Source: Sipunculus nudus (taxonomy: Eukaryota > Annelida > Sipuncula > Golfingiida > Sipunculidae). Taken from it: a stretch of DNA of 64,000 nucleotides. Position numbers and translations under genes: made by a program. The notes below the pieces were generated by a model. That model was given only the letters and a program-made list of their open reading frames with translations, was not told the DNA's origin and did not search any database. The DNA is taken from positions 51,835,676 to 51,899,675 of the forward strand of contig CM049311.1 in assembly GCA_026874595.1 (NCBI GenBank), in the 5' to 3' direction. This document shows positions 50,416-61,290 of this stretch, one piece after another (the first letter of the stretch is position 1; each line of letters begins with the position of its first letter).

Positions 50416-53001
50416 TCTTAGCTCATCTGACTATAAGTCATCTGAGCTATAGTCGTGGTCCATTGTCCGTCGTCCGTCCGTCTGTCCGTCCGTCCGTAGA
50501 TGTAGCACGTTTTGAAACCGTAAGATCTAGGAATCCAAAATTCGGCATAATGTTAGATGTCCCCAAGATCTCCTACCAAGCCGAAAACTGGGTCTTTGCG
50601 ACTTCGTTCCTTTGAGGAAAAACCTCAATTTTTTATTAAAAACCTATTTTCACACTTCAGGACTGCTTAATATCAAAACCACTCATCTGTTTTTCCTCAT
50701 ATTTACCATAAATATTTCTCTTTATAGTTCCTATGAACATGCCAGAAATTGTGTCTGTATTATTTAATTTAAAAAAGTTATGGGCCCAAACATAATGTAT
50801 TTTGTAAAAAATCAGGAAAGATATTTGCTCACTTAACACAAAACATGTTAAAGCTATGGACTTTTTTCTCCAGTAATATAAATTTAATTAATTAAAATAA
50901 AATTGTATACCCAAAATTAGATCAAAATCTTTTAAATTTTTTAAAATATTAACAAAAATAAAAAATTGGTATCTTAAATTTTGCCCAACTTTGACCATGG
51001 CACGTTTTTTTCCTGTAAGTACTGTGGATTTAATTTTCACAGCATGTTTTTGTTAGCATTTTGTCGTTAACACAAAAAAGTTGAAACCAGTTGATCAAAA
51101 ACTGTAGATTTTATTCAAGTTTTCAAGCACCATATTACATACTGTTTACATCAAGCTAGTGTTATGCAGTTTGCAAGAGCTCAGCTCCCCAGCTTCAGCT
51201 CTCAGTTCCTAAAATTTGGCATACAATTAGATGATCCAAAATCCCCTACCATGCCAAGAATTGGGTCCCTAGGATTAATACCTTCAAGATATTAATGGAA
51301 AACTTCATTTTTGCATTAAAAACCCATTGTTACACTCAAAGACTGCCTAATATCAAAACCACTGATCTGACTTTAATCATATATAATATACATATTTTTC
51401 TATACATTCTCTATGCACATGCCAGAAATGATATCAGTATTGCGTAATTGTTTTAAGTTATGGGCCCAAACATAATGCACTTTGTAAAAAATCAAGAAAT
51501 ATATTTACTCCCTTAACAAGGGAATTGCTGAAGCTAGAGATGTAACATTATTTAATCAAGATTCAATTGAATACCCAAAATTAATTCTGAATTTTTCAAA
51601 TTTTATAAGTTAATAGTATAAATATAAAATTAGTACCTTTGATTTTGCCCAACTTTGACCATGGCACGTTTGTTTCCTGTGAGCACTGTTGATATAATTT
51701 TCATTTCATGCACACATAAGGATTTTAGCTTTTCAGTTTAGACAGCTGAAAAAAATTGGGAAAAATTGTAGCTTTTATTAATGTTTTTATGAGACCATGT
51801 CAGACCTTGGCTCTCTCCAGCCCCTCTTGAGTCATCTGTATGTTGACCTTGTTGAACATTCAGCAAAATAGCATGCTTGAGGCGAGGCATACACTGGGGC
51901 AGCCAGGCAGCTTATGGCCAGCCACAGTTGATCCAGGTGTCCAACCCAACTCATCTAGTAGTTTTAACCAACAACATAACAATAAATTTATAAATTTTTA
52001 TTGGATTTTAATAACAAATTAAAGAAAAATAGAAAAGGAATTTGTTAGTTTATAATAACAGGAAATTAACTTGCAGTTACTGATGATATAAAAATCTTGT
52101 ATCGATGGATAGAATGTCACATATTCCAAATAACACCATGCAGTATATTTCAGTTCAATTTTAATGATAAAAAGGTAAATCATATTATTCATTACTAATC
52201 ATTAGGGATCATATGAAGGAAATTAATGATAGACAAAGATGCAGTTGATAATATTAATCTAGATTCCTACTGTGTCTAGTGTGTACATTGATGTGAAATT
52301 AGTCCAAAATGAATATATTACATTTATTTTTTTTTAATATAAATAAAAGCCATAAAACCAGGTACTTATGATCATTATTTAAATGTGTGGATTTTGTATA
52401 TTCTGGGTTCTCAACATCGTTGTTTGGTGAATAAATACAAGACATGGTGCGAATACTTTGCAATTGTATTTAAATACGAATATGAATATGTACCCCATTA
52501 TAAAATTTCTTGCATAAAGAATGGGAATTCAGGTATAAATGAAAGTATATGAATACCAGTGCAAATACTTTCAAAATGTATTCATGAATGCATTCATTAT
52601 TATATACTCCTTAATATCATTTTAATAATCATTTCAGTTATATTTCATTTTAAAAAATCATACGATTCTCTTATTATTTTTAATAAAAATGATATTTGGG
52701 ACTATATTTGTATGTTTTTAAATAATTAGTTAAACTCTTATATTATATGTTCTGCTTATATGTTATATGGCCAAGTCAAAATCTGTGTGACAATAGTACT
52801 CCATTTGTTAATAAAATAAATGAAATCAATTCTCTTCCCTGTCTCCAAAGGTACTATCAAAATCATACATAAGCTAAACAACAACAACTCATAATACAGC
52901 TTATATTTATTACCACACAAAACCAGCATGTGCCTCATTTCTAAATCATATTTTTTTATCATATATAACAGCTGAGCGCCGTGACCCATAGGTCCCTTGT
53001 T
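50416..53001 (+). mobile_element. AGCTCAGCTGA-family repeat, same subfamily as 6301-9567
   Basis: 5' hairpin AGCTCATCTGAC ... GTCATCTGAGCT (50420-50448), then GTCCATTGTCCGTCGTCC and a GTCC microsatellite. The body duplicates internally (about 50540-51050 and 51210-51720). The 3' end has CAGCTGAGC, GTGACCCATAGGTC and CTTGTT (52970-53001). The middle matches 6460-7690 (CTCCTACCA.GCC, GACTGC.TAATATCAAAACC, TTATGGGCCCAAACATAATG). Confidence 0.8.
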
Positions 53002-53023
53002 TCAATTGATGTATTTTACAATT

Positions 53024-53026
<3 letters not shown>

Positions 53027-53080
<54 letters not shown>
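53027..53080. repeat. (AT)n tract, left of the nuclease transposon
   Basis: About 54 bp of AT dinucleotides with one GT interruption, lying between the 3' end of the preceding element and the left end of the 53084-58565 unit. Confidence 0.95.
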
Positions 53081-53237
53081 TACTGTTCGTGCCCTGCGGT
53101 TTTGCAAATTTTCAGAACATTAATTTGATCATAAAAAATATCGATTAAATATTGAATCGTTCTGCAAAAACAGAAACTATCGTTTTTATATTCTCATAAA
53201 ATGTGACAATCGGCATCAAATCTATTTACACATGCAT

Positions 53238-53565
53238 TAGTCCAGGTGCCAAAATGGGTTTTCGGACCTGACCTTGTGTTATAGTCTGCCCAATTTTTTT
53301 TTTATGGTTATTCCCTATTTTGATGGTGCTGAATTCAAATCTGGATAATGCCACTCTGGCATCCTTGAGGGTTTTGATATATTTAAGATGGCCGTCAAGA
53401 TAGTCGCCAAATAAGAAATTTTCATATATTTGCAAATATATTGTGTATATATATATGTACCATTAAGGGTTAATATGCAAGAAATTTGGCTAGGAGATCA
53501 GTTATGTGCACTGCTGTGACATGTAAAAAAATAAACCAAAATGGCGCCCAAAATGGCTCCCGCAG
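53238..53565 (+). repeat. Left inverted arm of the nuclease transposon
   Basis: Colinear with the reverse complement of 58035-58360 at moderate divergence. It contains a CAAGATGG/CCAAAATGGC-type series of ATGG words near its inner end. Confidence 0.8.
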
Positions 53566-54290
53566 CATGAAATTAGCATATTGAGAATTTGTTCAAAACT
53601 ACCGTTTGTGGACCTTAGAAATGCTGTAGATTCAAATTGTTTAGCTTAAAACTGTTTAATTTCAGCCTTTTTCAAATTTGTCGAAAAGATTGCCCCCACA
53701 ATATGAAATAAGTACATTTTTAAATACGAGACCACAAATCGCAAATATTTTTAAAAAATATTTTTTTAATTATAACACCGCATATATATATACAGTTTGG
53801 TTATTGCCTACTCGTGACATGTTTTGTCTCAAAAGTGTTGACTATTTGAGATAAACAAATTACTGGCAGTGTATTGTCATGAAACAAAGTTGTGAACTTT
53901 AGGGCTAGGTCTAGGGCTCTTCCATTAAGTTCCACACGGCAATTTAAAATATCTTCACCCCAATTCAGCCAAAGCATTGCGTGTGTGTGTTGTGTTCATT
54001 CACTGCTAAGTGTTTACAACAGTGTCAGAGTGCAAGAAGCGAATATCTCCTGTCTACATATCTATACATTGTTATAAGTCTGCATATTGATATATTGTAT
54101 TACAAAATAAACTCACTCGCAGACCAAATTTGCTCAGTGTTTGCACCTAGTTTTAAAGCAACAGCAGGATCATAGCACAAGAAGCGCAAGCCACTCATCA
54201 GAATATTAATAGTTTTAAGGTCTTTTCACTTTACTTGTAGACCAGTTCTAGCCCAGCTACAGGTATTTTCATCTTTCAATGTATTTATGA

Positions 54291-57200
54291 ATGCTTTGTA
54301 CGCCTTTTGATGAGTTAAATATTCTGACCAGCAGGATGAATGACTGTTTCTTCAAGTGTGGTATATCTGGTAAAGCTTTAACTTCAGCTAGCAAAGAACG
54401 CATACAGAAAATTATTGAAAGTAGTAAACTAAGAGGCAATGGACTCAGTGATGAGCTACAACAACAGCTAGAGGATAATCCCTGTCTGGTTATATCTTGC
54501 CATCGCAACTGCGTACCTTCTTACACCTCGAAATTACATATAAATCGTCATTTGAAACGGGAGTCACTGCAATCCCAGTGACAAAACCCCACCTCCAAAA
54601 AGGCGAAGGTCTAGCCACAGTAAATTCAGTTTCCAGGAAAATTGTATATTCTGTGGGCAGATATGCCATATGAATCCGGATCCTCGCAACCCCCCTAGGT
54701 GGCGCTGATCTAAATAATGCCGAACAGCAAGTCGCGGAAGTAGAGCAACTACGTTTAAAGACTATATACTCGGGGTTTGTGAAAAGAGACATGATGAATG
54801 GGCGGAGGAAGTTCAAATCGTGATCCAGGGTGCTGTGAGCGATCTGCATGCTGCCGATGCTAGGTACTATGATGACTGCAGAAAAAAAGTTTATGATGAT
54901 TATGGAAATTGTATAGTGGTACAAATTGCAAAGAACATAAGAAAAGAAGCCAACACATTTGAGAGAAAGCGAGACGCTTATCCAACAAAAATTAATAGGG
55001 ATGTAGCATCTGAGGTTATCAGTCCGACAATATTGTCCCTTCTCTCAAGCATCAGCAGTAAGCTTGATATGACGCTACCTGCTATTCTAATTGGAAATAT
55101 GATAACAAATGTAGTTACCAATCAACCAACTGATCTTCAAATTGGTCTTGGATTTCTTGCAAGAGAGAAATCTCTTATCAATCACCTCAGTAGTTTTGGT
55201 GTCACTTGCTCCTATGATGAGGTAAGGCGCTTCAAAGCCTCAGCGGCTGCTGAAGATGCAAATGATAGAGAAATGACTGGCATTTCTGATTCTAGCATTG
55301 GACTTGTACGAACAGTAGTTGATAATTTTGACTGCAATATTTCTTCACAGAATGGACTGCAATCCACACATGCACTTGCATCCAAACAAGCATGGTGAAA
55401 GTGACTGTAAGTCACACACTAGAATTCGGCGCTCGGAAAAACGTGACATGAAAGTAGTGGTACCCCCTGATGTATCCGTACAGTGTTACAAGGGTCCAAA
55501 AAAGCCACCGGTGCCTGAAAGTGATGGAAAACGGAGTGTTCTTCAACTACGGATCCTTGCATCCCAACATGTGCTCCTCACAAGAGCCAACACTTTAGAT
55601 GCCCGATTCTTGAAGGACATCGTGTCTGATTCAACAACACGGTTTCTTTTGATCCCTCAACAATACTGACTGCAATGTATGAGGCTCAAAAAGACTCTAG
55701 AAACACGGGACAAAATTTCACAGTGATGACGGCTGATCAACAACTCCGTATGATTGTCCATGTCAAGTGGGCATATCACAAAATGCCCAAAACTCAAGAC
55801 ATTTATCCCCAGGCTTGGAGGGATGCACATGCTTATGAGCTTTGTTGGATGTGTCGGGACCTTGATGGCAGACACTAGCTTGAAGGTAATAATGGAATCA
55901 GCATTTTCAGGTGTAAACAAAATGTTATCTGGTAAGAAATTCCCACAAAATGTGAGAGCTCTGACGTTTGTTGCAGAAGAGCTATTACGCCCAATCAGTC
56001 TAGATAGTGACAGCCACGATGATTTAATCAGCAAGTTAGGAAAGGAAAGGAAGAAACTCCAAGAAAATCTATCAACTTGTATCGACCCTCTCAATCCTGA
56101 AGAGCATCAGGATGGTATTCTGAACATCGTCACTGGGGTCGTGCATCGCACCGAAGTCAATGTTGACGAGGCAGTTGCAATCGGGAAGGAACAGATGGTA
56201 GAATATCAGTCCACCTGGCTGAGAGGTTTCCATGGTTCGATTGGCATTCGAGTGAAAACCTTGTCCTCAACAAAGAGGAAAATAACCATTAGTCCCAATT
56301 CGACATTCGACACTGTACTTATATATTCCAGATTGACAGCGATGGCAGCAGCAAGGAATTTAGATCTGAAGCAGGTCTTTCAACACGAACTTGCCCCATT
56401 ACCCACGTCCATGTTCCAAGATGATGGTGATATGCGCATCGCAACAACAAAAGAAGTCATAAAGAGGAAACTTCCATGTAGAACAGTCTACACGTAGAGT
56501 AGCCAATGAACTTGCTTCTGTACCACAGGTTGCTGTGATTGATGGTTGTGCGATGCGCTAGGTGATTCACTGGCCACCGCATGGAACTTTACAGGACTAT
56601 GTAGATGGGTTCGCTGAAGCAATTGTTGCTAAGCTCGCTGACAAGGATGTGTACCTTGTGTTTGATAGATTTTTCGATTTCAGTATTAAAGATCGAACAA
56701 GATGTTCCAGGGCAAGAGTTGGAACCAATCAATAAAAACTGCGGCTAGATGCACCTCTTCCTAAACAGAGCATAATCTTGACTGTCACCAAAAACAAGGT
56801 AAAGCTAATCAATATACTCTGTCAGGGGTTGTCATCCACGATCAAGACTCTGCAAACATCACATAAAGCATTCAAACACAAATTTGTACTGACGGGAAAT
56901 GACCCCATCCCATTACAAATCAGGGAGGGTGTTTTGTCATCACGGAATGACTTGAAGACAATGCATGAGGAGGCTGACGTTATCATGGTGCAACAGGTGG
57001 TGAACCTCGCCAAGAATGGAAACAGTCTCATTAAGGTTATCTGTGATGATACCGACGTGTTTCTTCTTCTGTTTCACCACTATCATGAGAACAATCTTGA
57101 CTGCGCAGTTCTGATGGAAAGTACTAGTGCCAAACGAACAATCTGCTATATCGGGGACACAGTCAAGAAACACCAGAATATAATACCAGACCTGTTGGCT

Positions 57201-57435
57201 GCTCATGCTCTTACTGGCTGTGATACAACTGCATATATGTGGGGCGTAGGAAAGTCTACCATGCTCAAAACATTGAAAAAAGGACACACTTTGCGAAAAG
57301 TGGGAGACCTGCTGAGTAATATCAATGATGCCATTGATGAGGCCGGCCATTTTGTAGCTGCATGTTATGGTTGCCAAGGAAAAAAAAACTTTGACGCTGA
57401 ATTATTATTTTCTAAATCTTACCAAAATCAGTACC
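54291..57435 (+). pseudogene. Transposase-like gene, frameshifted (zinc-finger N-terminus to nuclease C-terminus)
   Basis: Consecutive plus-strand frames join into one colinear product: 54291-54575; about 54577-54705 after a +1 shift; about 54721-55395; about 55390-55640; about 55640-55800 (FDPSTILTAMYEAQ, TADQQL); about 55800-56490 (FIPRLGGMHMLMSFVG, KKFPQNVRAL, EELLRPI); and 56490-57435. The start is likely ATG 54291. The N-terminal part has paired cysteines (CFFKC, SCHRNC, CIFCG..C), suggesting a C8-type zinc binder, then a KRRR basic run. Asp in TADQQL, His in GGMHMLM and Glu in AEELLRP are plausible transposase active-site residues, by analogy only. At least five frameshifts, in-frame stops at 54706, 56559 and 56733, and loss of the 3' end to a SINE show it is dead. 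Confidence 0.7.
56490..57435 (+). pseudogene. FEN1/XPG-like PIN nuclease module of the transposon gene
   Basis: One frame holds the signature elements of a FEN1-type fold in order: VAVIDG (56529), a strand then LVFDRF...SIKDRTR (about 56655-56702, like YVFDGxxPxxK), HEEAD (56964-56978, like EAEA), CDDTDVFLL (57042-57068, like TEDMDxL), and HALTGCDTT (57204-57230) followed by GVGKSTMLKTLKK (from 57243). The last part is the counterpart of LLGCDY plus the GIGxxxA helix-two-turn-helix. The acidic residues expected to hold metal ions are all present. A TAG at 56559 falls where the family expects an aromatic residue, and TAA at 56733 splits the module. The similarity is read by eye; structure prediction was not possible. 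Confidence 0.6.
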
Positions 57436-57459
57436 GGGCTATATTAACTTTAACTTACC

Positions 57460-57812
57460 CTACTAGCTCAAGTGGTCTAGGGTAAATCTCAGTACTCTTT
57501 AACCTTAGGGTAGAGCATAGCACAAAGGTTGTGATTTCAAATCTTAGCCTCAGAGATTTACGATTGGTCCCAATCCAGGCTGAACGCTCGGCAGGCTTAA
57601 AAGGAAACGTGTAGGAGACCAAAACCCGTGTATCACTCACAAATGAGTGCGTCTTTGGGTGTTTCTCGGTCTTATGAACCATCAATGGGCTGATTACACA
57701 CACAGGACCTGCCGGCACGGTAGACACCGAGATGATGTATATACTTAGATTAAGAATTATATAAGACAGTATAAAAAAAGGAGGCGGTTCCCTCCATAAA
57801 AAAAAGTCTGTT
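57460..57812 (+). mobile_element. tRNA-derived SINE inserted in the transposon gene
   Basis: The head has box-A-like TAGCTCAAGTGG (57464-57475) and, downstream, GGTAGAGCAT and box-B-like GATTTCAAATC (57533-57543), as in tRNA-related promoters. The body carries CACTCACAAATGAGTGC and the tail GCGGTTCCCTCCATAAAA. The coding match of the nuclease gene ends just upstream at about 57435, so the SINE is the likely cause of the lost 3' end. A tail-only relative is at 36640-36960. Confidence 0.55.
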
Positions 57813-58034
57813 CATAAACCCTTATATGAAATCAATGTCACCAAATACCTGTACCTTTTTGCCAAAATATGCTTGTATTCAACTTGGTGGTAGTTTGACT
57901 GTCATTTTATTTTTAAAGGACAACCTCTCGTTGTTTACAATAGCGTAAAGTATAAATTTATGTGCCAAAAACCACTCGAGTGCAAGTCATGCACACCACA
58001 CTTTCATTTCCTTCAAAATATACATTCTTTATAT

Positions 58035-58360
58035 GTTACGGTGGCCATTTTGGACGCCATTTTGGCTTAAAATCAAAGATTTATTTTTTAGTTGTTCACA
58101 GTATTGCACATAATTGATCTCCTTACCAAATTAATTGTAAATTAACCCTTTGCAGTACATATATACACCATATAATTGCAAATATGTAATGATTTCATAT
58201 TTGGCAGCCATCTTGGCGGCCATCTTGAATATCTCAAAACCCTCAAGGATGCCAGAGAAGCATCATCCAGATTTGACTTCAGCACCATCAAAATAGGGTA
58301 TAACCATAAAAAACATTGAGCAGACCATAAAACAAGGTTCCAACCCTGGCACCTGGACTA
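58035..58360 (-). repeat. Right inverted arm of the nuclease transposon
   Basis: Reverse complement matches 53238-53565. The outermost shared word is CCTGGCACCTGGACTA (58345-58360). Confidence 0.8.
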
Positions 58361-58562
58361 CATTGTGTATTTCTTTTTGTCAAGGTGTTGTTTATGTTTC
58401 TGTTTTCTTTTTAAATTTGCAGGATACGTCTGATGAAATCATTATCAAAAAAATTATTGTAAAGCATCATGTATATTATGCTATTTTGGCAAAATACAAA
58501 ACATGAATTGAAACAGGTTGCATTTACAGCAGGAACATATAGTGGAAAATATCACATTGTGA

Positions 58563-58566
<4 letters not shown>

Positions 58567-58624
<58 letters not shown>
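58567..58624. repeat. (AT)n tract, right of the nuclease transposon
   Basis: About 58 bp of uninterrupted AT dinucleotides, mirroring the tract at 53027-53080 on the other side of the element. Confidence 0.95.
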
Positions 58625-58626
<2 letters not shown>

Positions 58627-59099
58627 ATGTGTGCAACCTGATCATGAGATGAAATGTAATATATAAATATCCAGATAAAATATTTTGGTCAATGGAAGAG
58701 AAAAAGGTTTTTCATTTTATACATAAAATATAAAATATTTTATTCAAAACAACCCTGTAAAAACATTTACTGGATGTTTTGAGGTTCTGTCAAATTTTCT
58801 CTTTATTTCTCTATGATATCATCAGGTTTATTTTAAAGGGGCACATTTGTAACGTGAATAAAATATTATCAAAACCTTTAATTTTTTTCATGTTTCAACC
58901 ATCATTTAATATGGTAACAGCGTAAAATATTGACGAGTTAATATTATCTTGATTTACAAAAGGAAATAAAATATCATTTTAATATAAAATGAAAAAACAG
59001 TATCATGAATGTTACAAAACAGACTGAGTTTATGAAAATATGTCATATTGAGGAAATTGAAAATGCTTGACACGTTTGCTGACGATATGATGACCATCA
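58625..59099. other. No gene recognised
   Basis: Very AT-rich sequence without a supported feature. Confidence 0.5.
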
Positions 59100-59400
59100 T
59101 GCATTAGCCATTACTGGCTTCCGAGTTTTACACATTTGGACTAAAACCGAGCATTTCCGAGCAAAAAATAGTCTATAACTTCGGATGGGATGGATGACTT
59201 TGATTTTTACATACTGATAGAATAGACCTTATTCTAAAATAAAATGGTTCTTTCCATTGATGTAGTAGCATTTTAAATTATGCTTCGATCATTGCTTTAT
59301 TTTAAAAATCCTTGCTTCCGACTTCGTAATTCCGAGTTTTACACGTAGCAGTTTGGAAATCCCCTACCGGAAGTTATGATTATCTTTCTGAAGCCGTGTA
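59100..59400 (-). repeat. Dispersed CTCGGAAG-rich repeat, partner of 46935-47215
   Basis: On the minus strand: GTGTAAAACTCGGAATTACG, GAAGTCGGAAGCAAGG, TGCTCGGAAATGCTCGG and AAAACTCGGAAGCCAG. The order corresponds to the plus-strand copy at 46935-47215. Confidence 0.5.
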
Positions 59401-59867
59401 GACGAGTCTTTTGGGTAAAATCAGCCTCGGTATTAAAAACTGCTGCAACTACTGTAAGTCAACCGTGGATGTAATAATTATTATTTTCCCCCAACAGAAT
59501 AACGTCACTTTTTGTTTTAACTCAGGAAAAGACAGTTCGAGAAGTAGATGAAAATTAAAAAGTAGTGTCAGAAATGTCGTGCACATCTGCACATACTAGA
59601 ATTGATGCGACCCCAATAGCTTGTCCTGTCACCCCATCGTTCTTCAGTTCATCTAAAATCGACGTTTGGGTGACAGGCTGTCAGTAGATGTTAGCCTGCC
59701 ATTAATAATGAATTATCATTTATACAGTTGTTTATTGAGTAGTTTCGGCAACAGATTACTCTCGGACTTGTATAATCAACTTTAGAGGCTGTTTTCGGGT
59801 ACTCCATGAGCCACGATCCCGGACATGTGACGAATGTGACATGTGACGAATGTTTCCATCGGTCCAT

Positions 59868-60115
59868 TCTGGTTGATGTTACGACATATCATTAACGAGA
59901 AGGTGTTGTTTTGGCTGATGTTACGACATATCGTTAAACAGTAGGTGTGTTTAGGCTGATGTTACGACATACCGCTAACCAGTAGGTGTTTTTTGGCTGA
60001 TGTTTTATCGTTAAACAGTAGGTATTTTTTTTAATGATGTTATATCGTTCACCAGTAGGTGTGTTTTGGCTGATGTTATATCGTTAACCAGTAGGTATTG
60101 TTCTGACTGACGTTT
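59868..60115 (+). repeat. Tandem repeat of about 40-57 bp units, six copies
   Basis: Units read GGCTGATGTTACGACATATC, GTTAACCAGTAGGTGTTTTT. The first three keep ACGACATA; the later three have lost it (GATGTTATATCGTT), so there are two length classes within one array. Confidence 0.85.
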
Positions 60116-61036
60116 ACCAGCGGCCGTCGTTGCAACGGGGCGATTAAAATATTGCATGGTGTAGTTGAGTGTCATTAACAATTAGAAGGTTTATGGTTGT
60201 GTATCATATGAATTATAATGAGAGGATTTGCGGAATCGGGATCAGTTTTAAGCTGAAAGCTTCCTTATTAGTTGTCTCGTCCCAAGACGTGTGATTCCGA
60301 TCTGCTCTGCTCCTCTCTGTCAACAACGTCTTGGGAACGACTCTTAGGAAACGCCTCTAAGTTTCCAAATAGGAGACCTCTTTGGAATCGTATAATTGAC
60401 ATTTCAAGCGTTGTCAACATAAAATAATTACCTCATTGTTTTATGAAACATCTGGAAAGTATTGGCACCAAAATAATGCTCAATAGCCCTACTTATCCAT
60501 AATTTTGCCAAGAGCTGATGTGTTTACATAGAGAACAAGCCGCCATGATTACATGGAGTGACCCACAGTCCTTTGTAACGGGATTTAGACTGGGTACCCG
60601 CTCTGATCTTATCGCTGTTTAAACTTGAAAAAGCGGGCGATAATAGATGTCGGTGGCGGGTACCTGTCGATCAACGTCCGCTCATTACAAATTCCTGTAT
60701 ATTGTTATGTTTAAATCACCGCGGGCTTACAAGGATCATTAGGGATAATTTTTCATTTATATATTAAAGCAAGAACGTGGTAAAGTTACCAGAAAGACCC
60801 ATTTTCTATCAAAGACACTAACGGATGCATTTTGGTGTGTATATTTAGTAGTTTTAAGAGTTTTTTGGTGCCTTCTACCAGTGTCTACCATTTCACCATT
60901 ACGAGGCCTAACTGTACAGGCCATTCCCACAACTGTGATCGTTTCTCAGTTGTGGATCCGCAACAAACCTATTAGGGATCTTTAGTTTCACCGTGAGTGT
61001 ACGCCAGGCAGTGTAATAGACAGACAGCGCGGGGCC
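60116..61036. other. No gene recognised
   Basis: Mixed-composition sequence with GC-richer patches (60120-60140, 60570-60670). No coding frame is supported. Confidence 0.5.
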
Positions 61037-61290
61037 TGACTTATTCCTTTCGCCAGGAGTATATGAGTTCATCCCCGTTCACGTGTGTTTGTGTTTGGTC
61101 ACAACATAACTCATGCAGTTCTGAACGGAATACCTTGAATTTTCAGGTCTCCTCGGGAATGGGCCAATCGATTAGATTTCGGTGTGATACGGCTCATGAT
61201 CCGAATCCACGAAGGACTTTTAGGTATATTAACAAATGTGCAGTTACATATGCCAGATTAAACATGAAAAAAAGGTGTGAGTAAGTGAAT
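61037..61290 (+). repeat. Dispersed repeat with CCGTTCACGTGTG core
   Basis: TCGCCAGGAGTATATG, TTCATCCCCGTTCACGTGTG, TCACAACATAACTCATGCAG, GAACGGAAT and GGGAATGGGCCAA match the order in the copies at 39690-39945 and 44630-44830. Confidence 0.65.

Larger units (their letters stand above)
53084..58565 (+). mobile_element. Decayed DNA transposon with long inverted arms and an XPG/FEN1-like nuclease gene (Academ-like candidate)
   Basis: Inverted arms of about 325 bp pair 53238-53565 with 58035-58360. Matched words include TAGTCCAGGTGCC, TATTTTGATGGTGCTGAA, CTCTGGCATCCTTGAGGG and CAAAATGGC, each found inverted on the right. (AT)n tracts lie just outside both ends at similar distance (ending 53080, starting 58567), which suggests insertion into an AT array. 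The interior holds one broken plus-strand gene (54291-57435) and a SINE. Long inverted arms, a Cys-rich N-terminus and a C-terminal XPG-type nuclease fit what I recall of the AcademX lineage of Academ transposons. That family name is inference; the exact ends and target duplication are not resolved. Confidence 0.6.

Noticed and set aside
54490-54924. Minus-strand open frame of 144 codons, and similar ones at 55657-56094 and 56940-57377
   Set aside because: They lie antisense to the plus-strand transposase-like gene, which has recognisable motifs; the antisense frames have none.
57464-57543. A functional tRNA gene
   Set aside because: Box-like words are present, but spacing and arms do not form a cloverleaf; a SINE head explains them.
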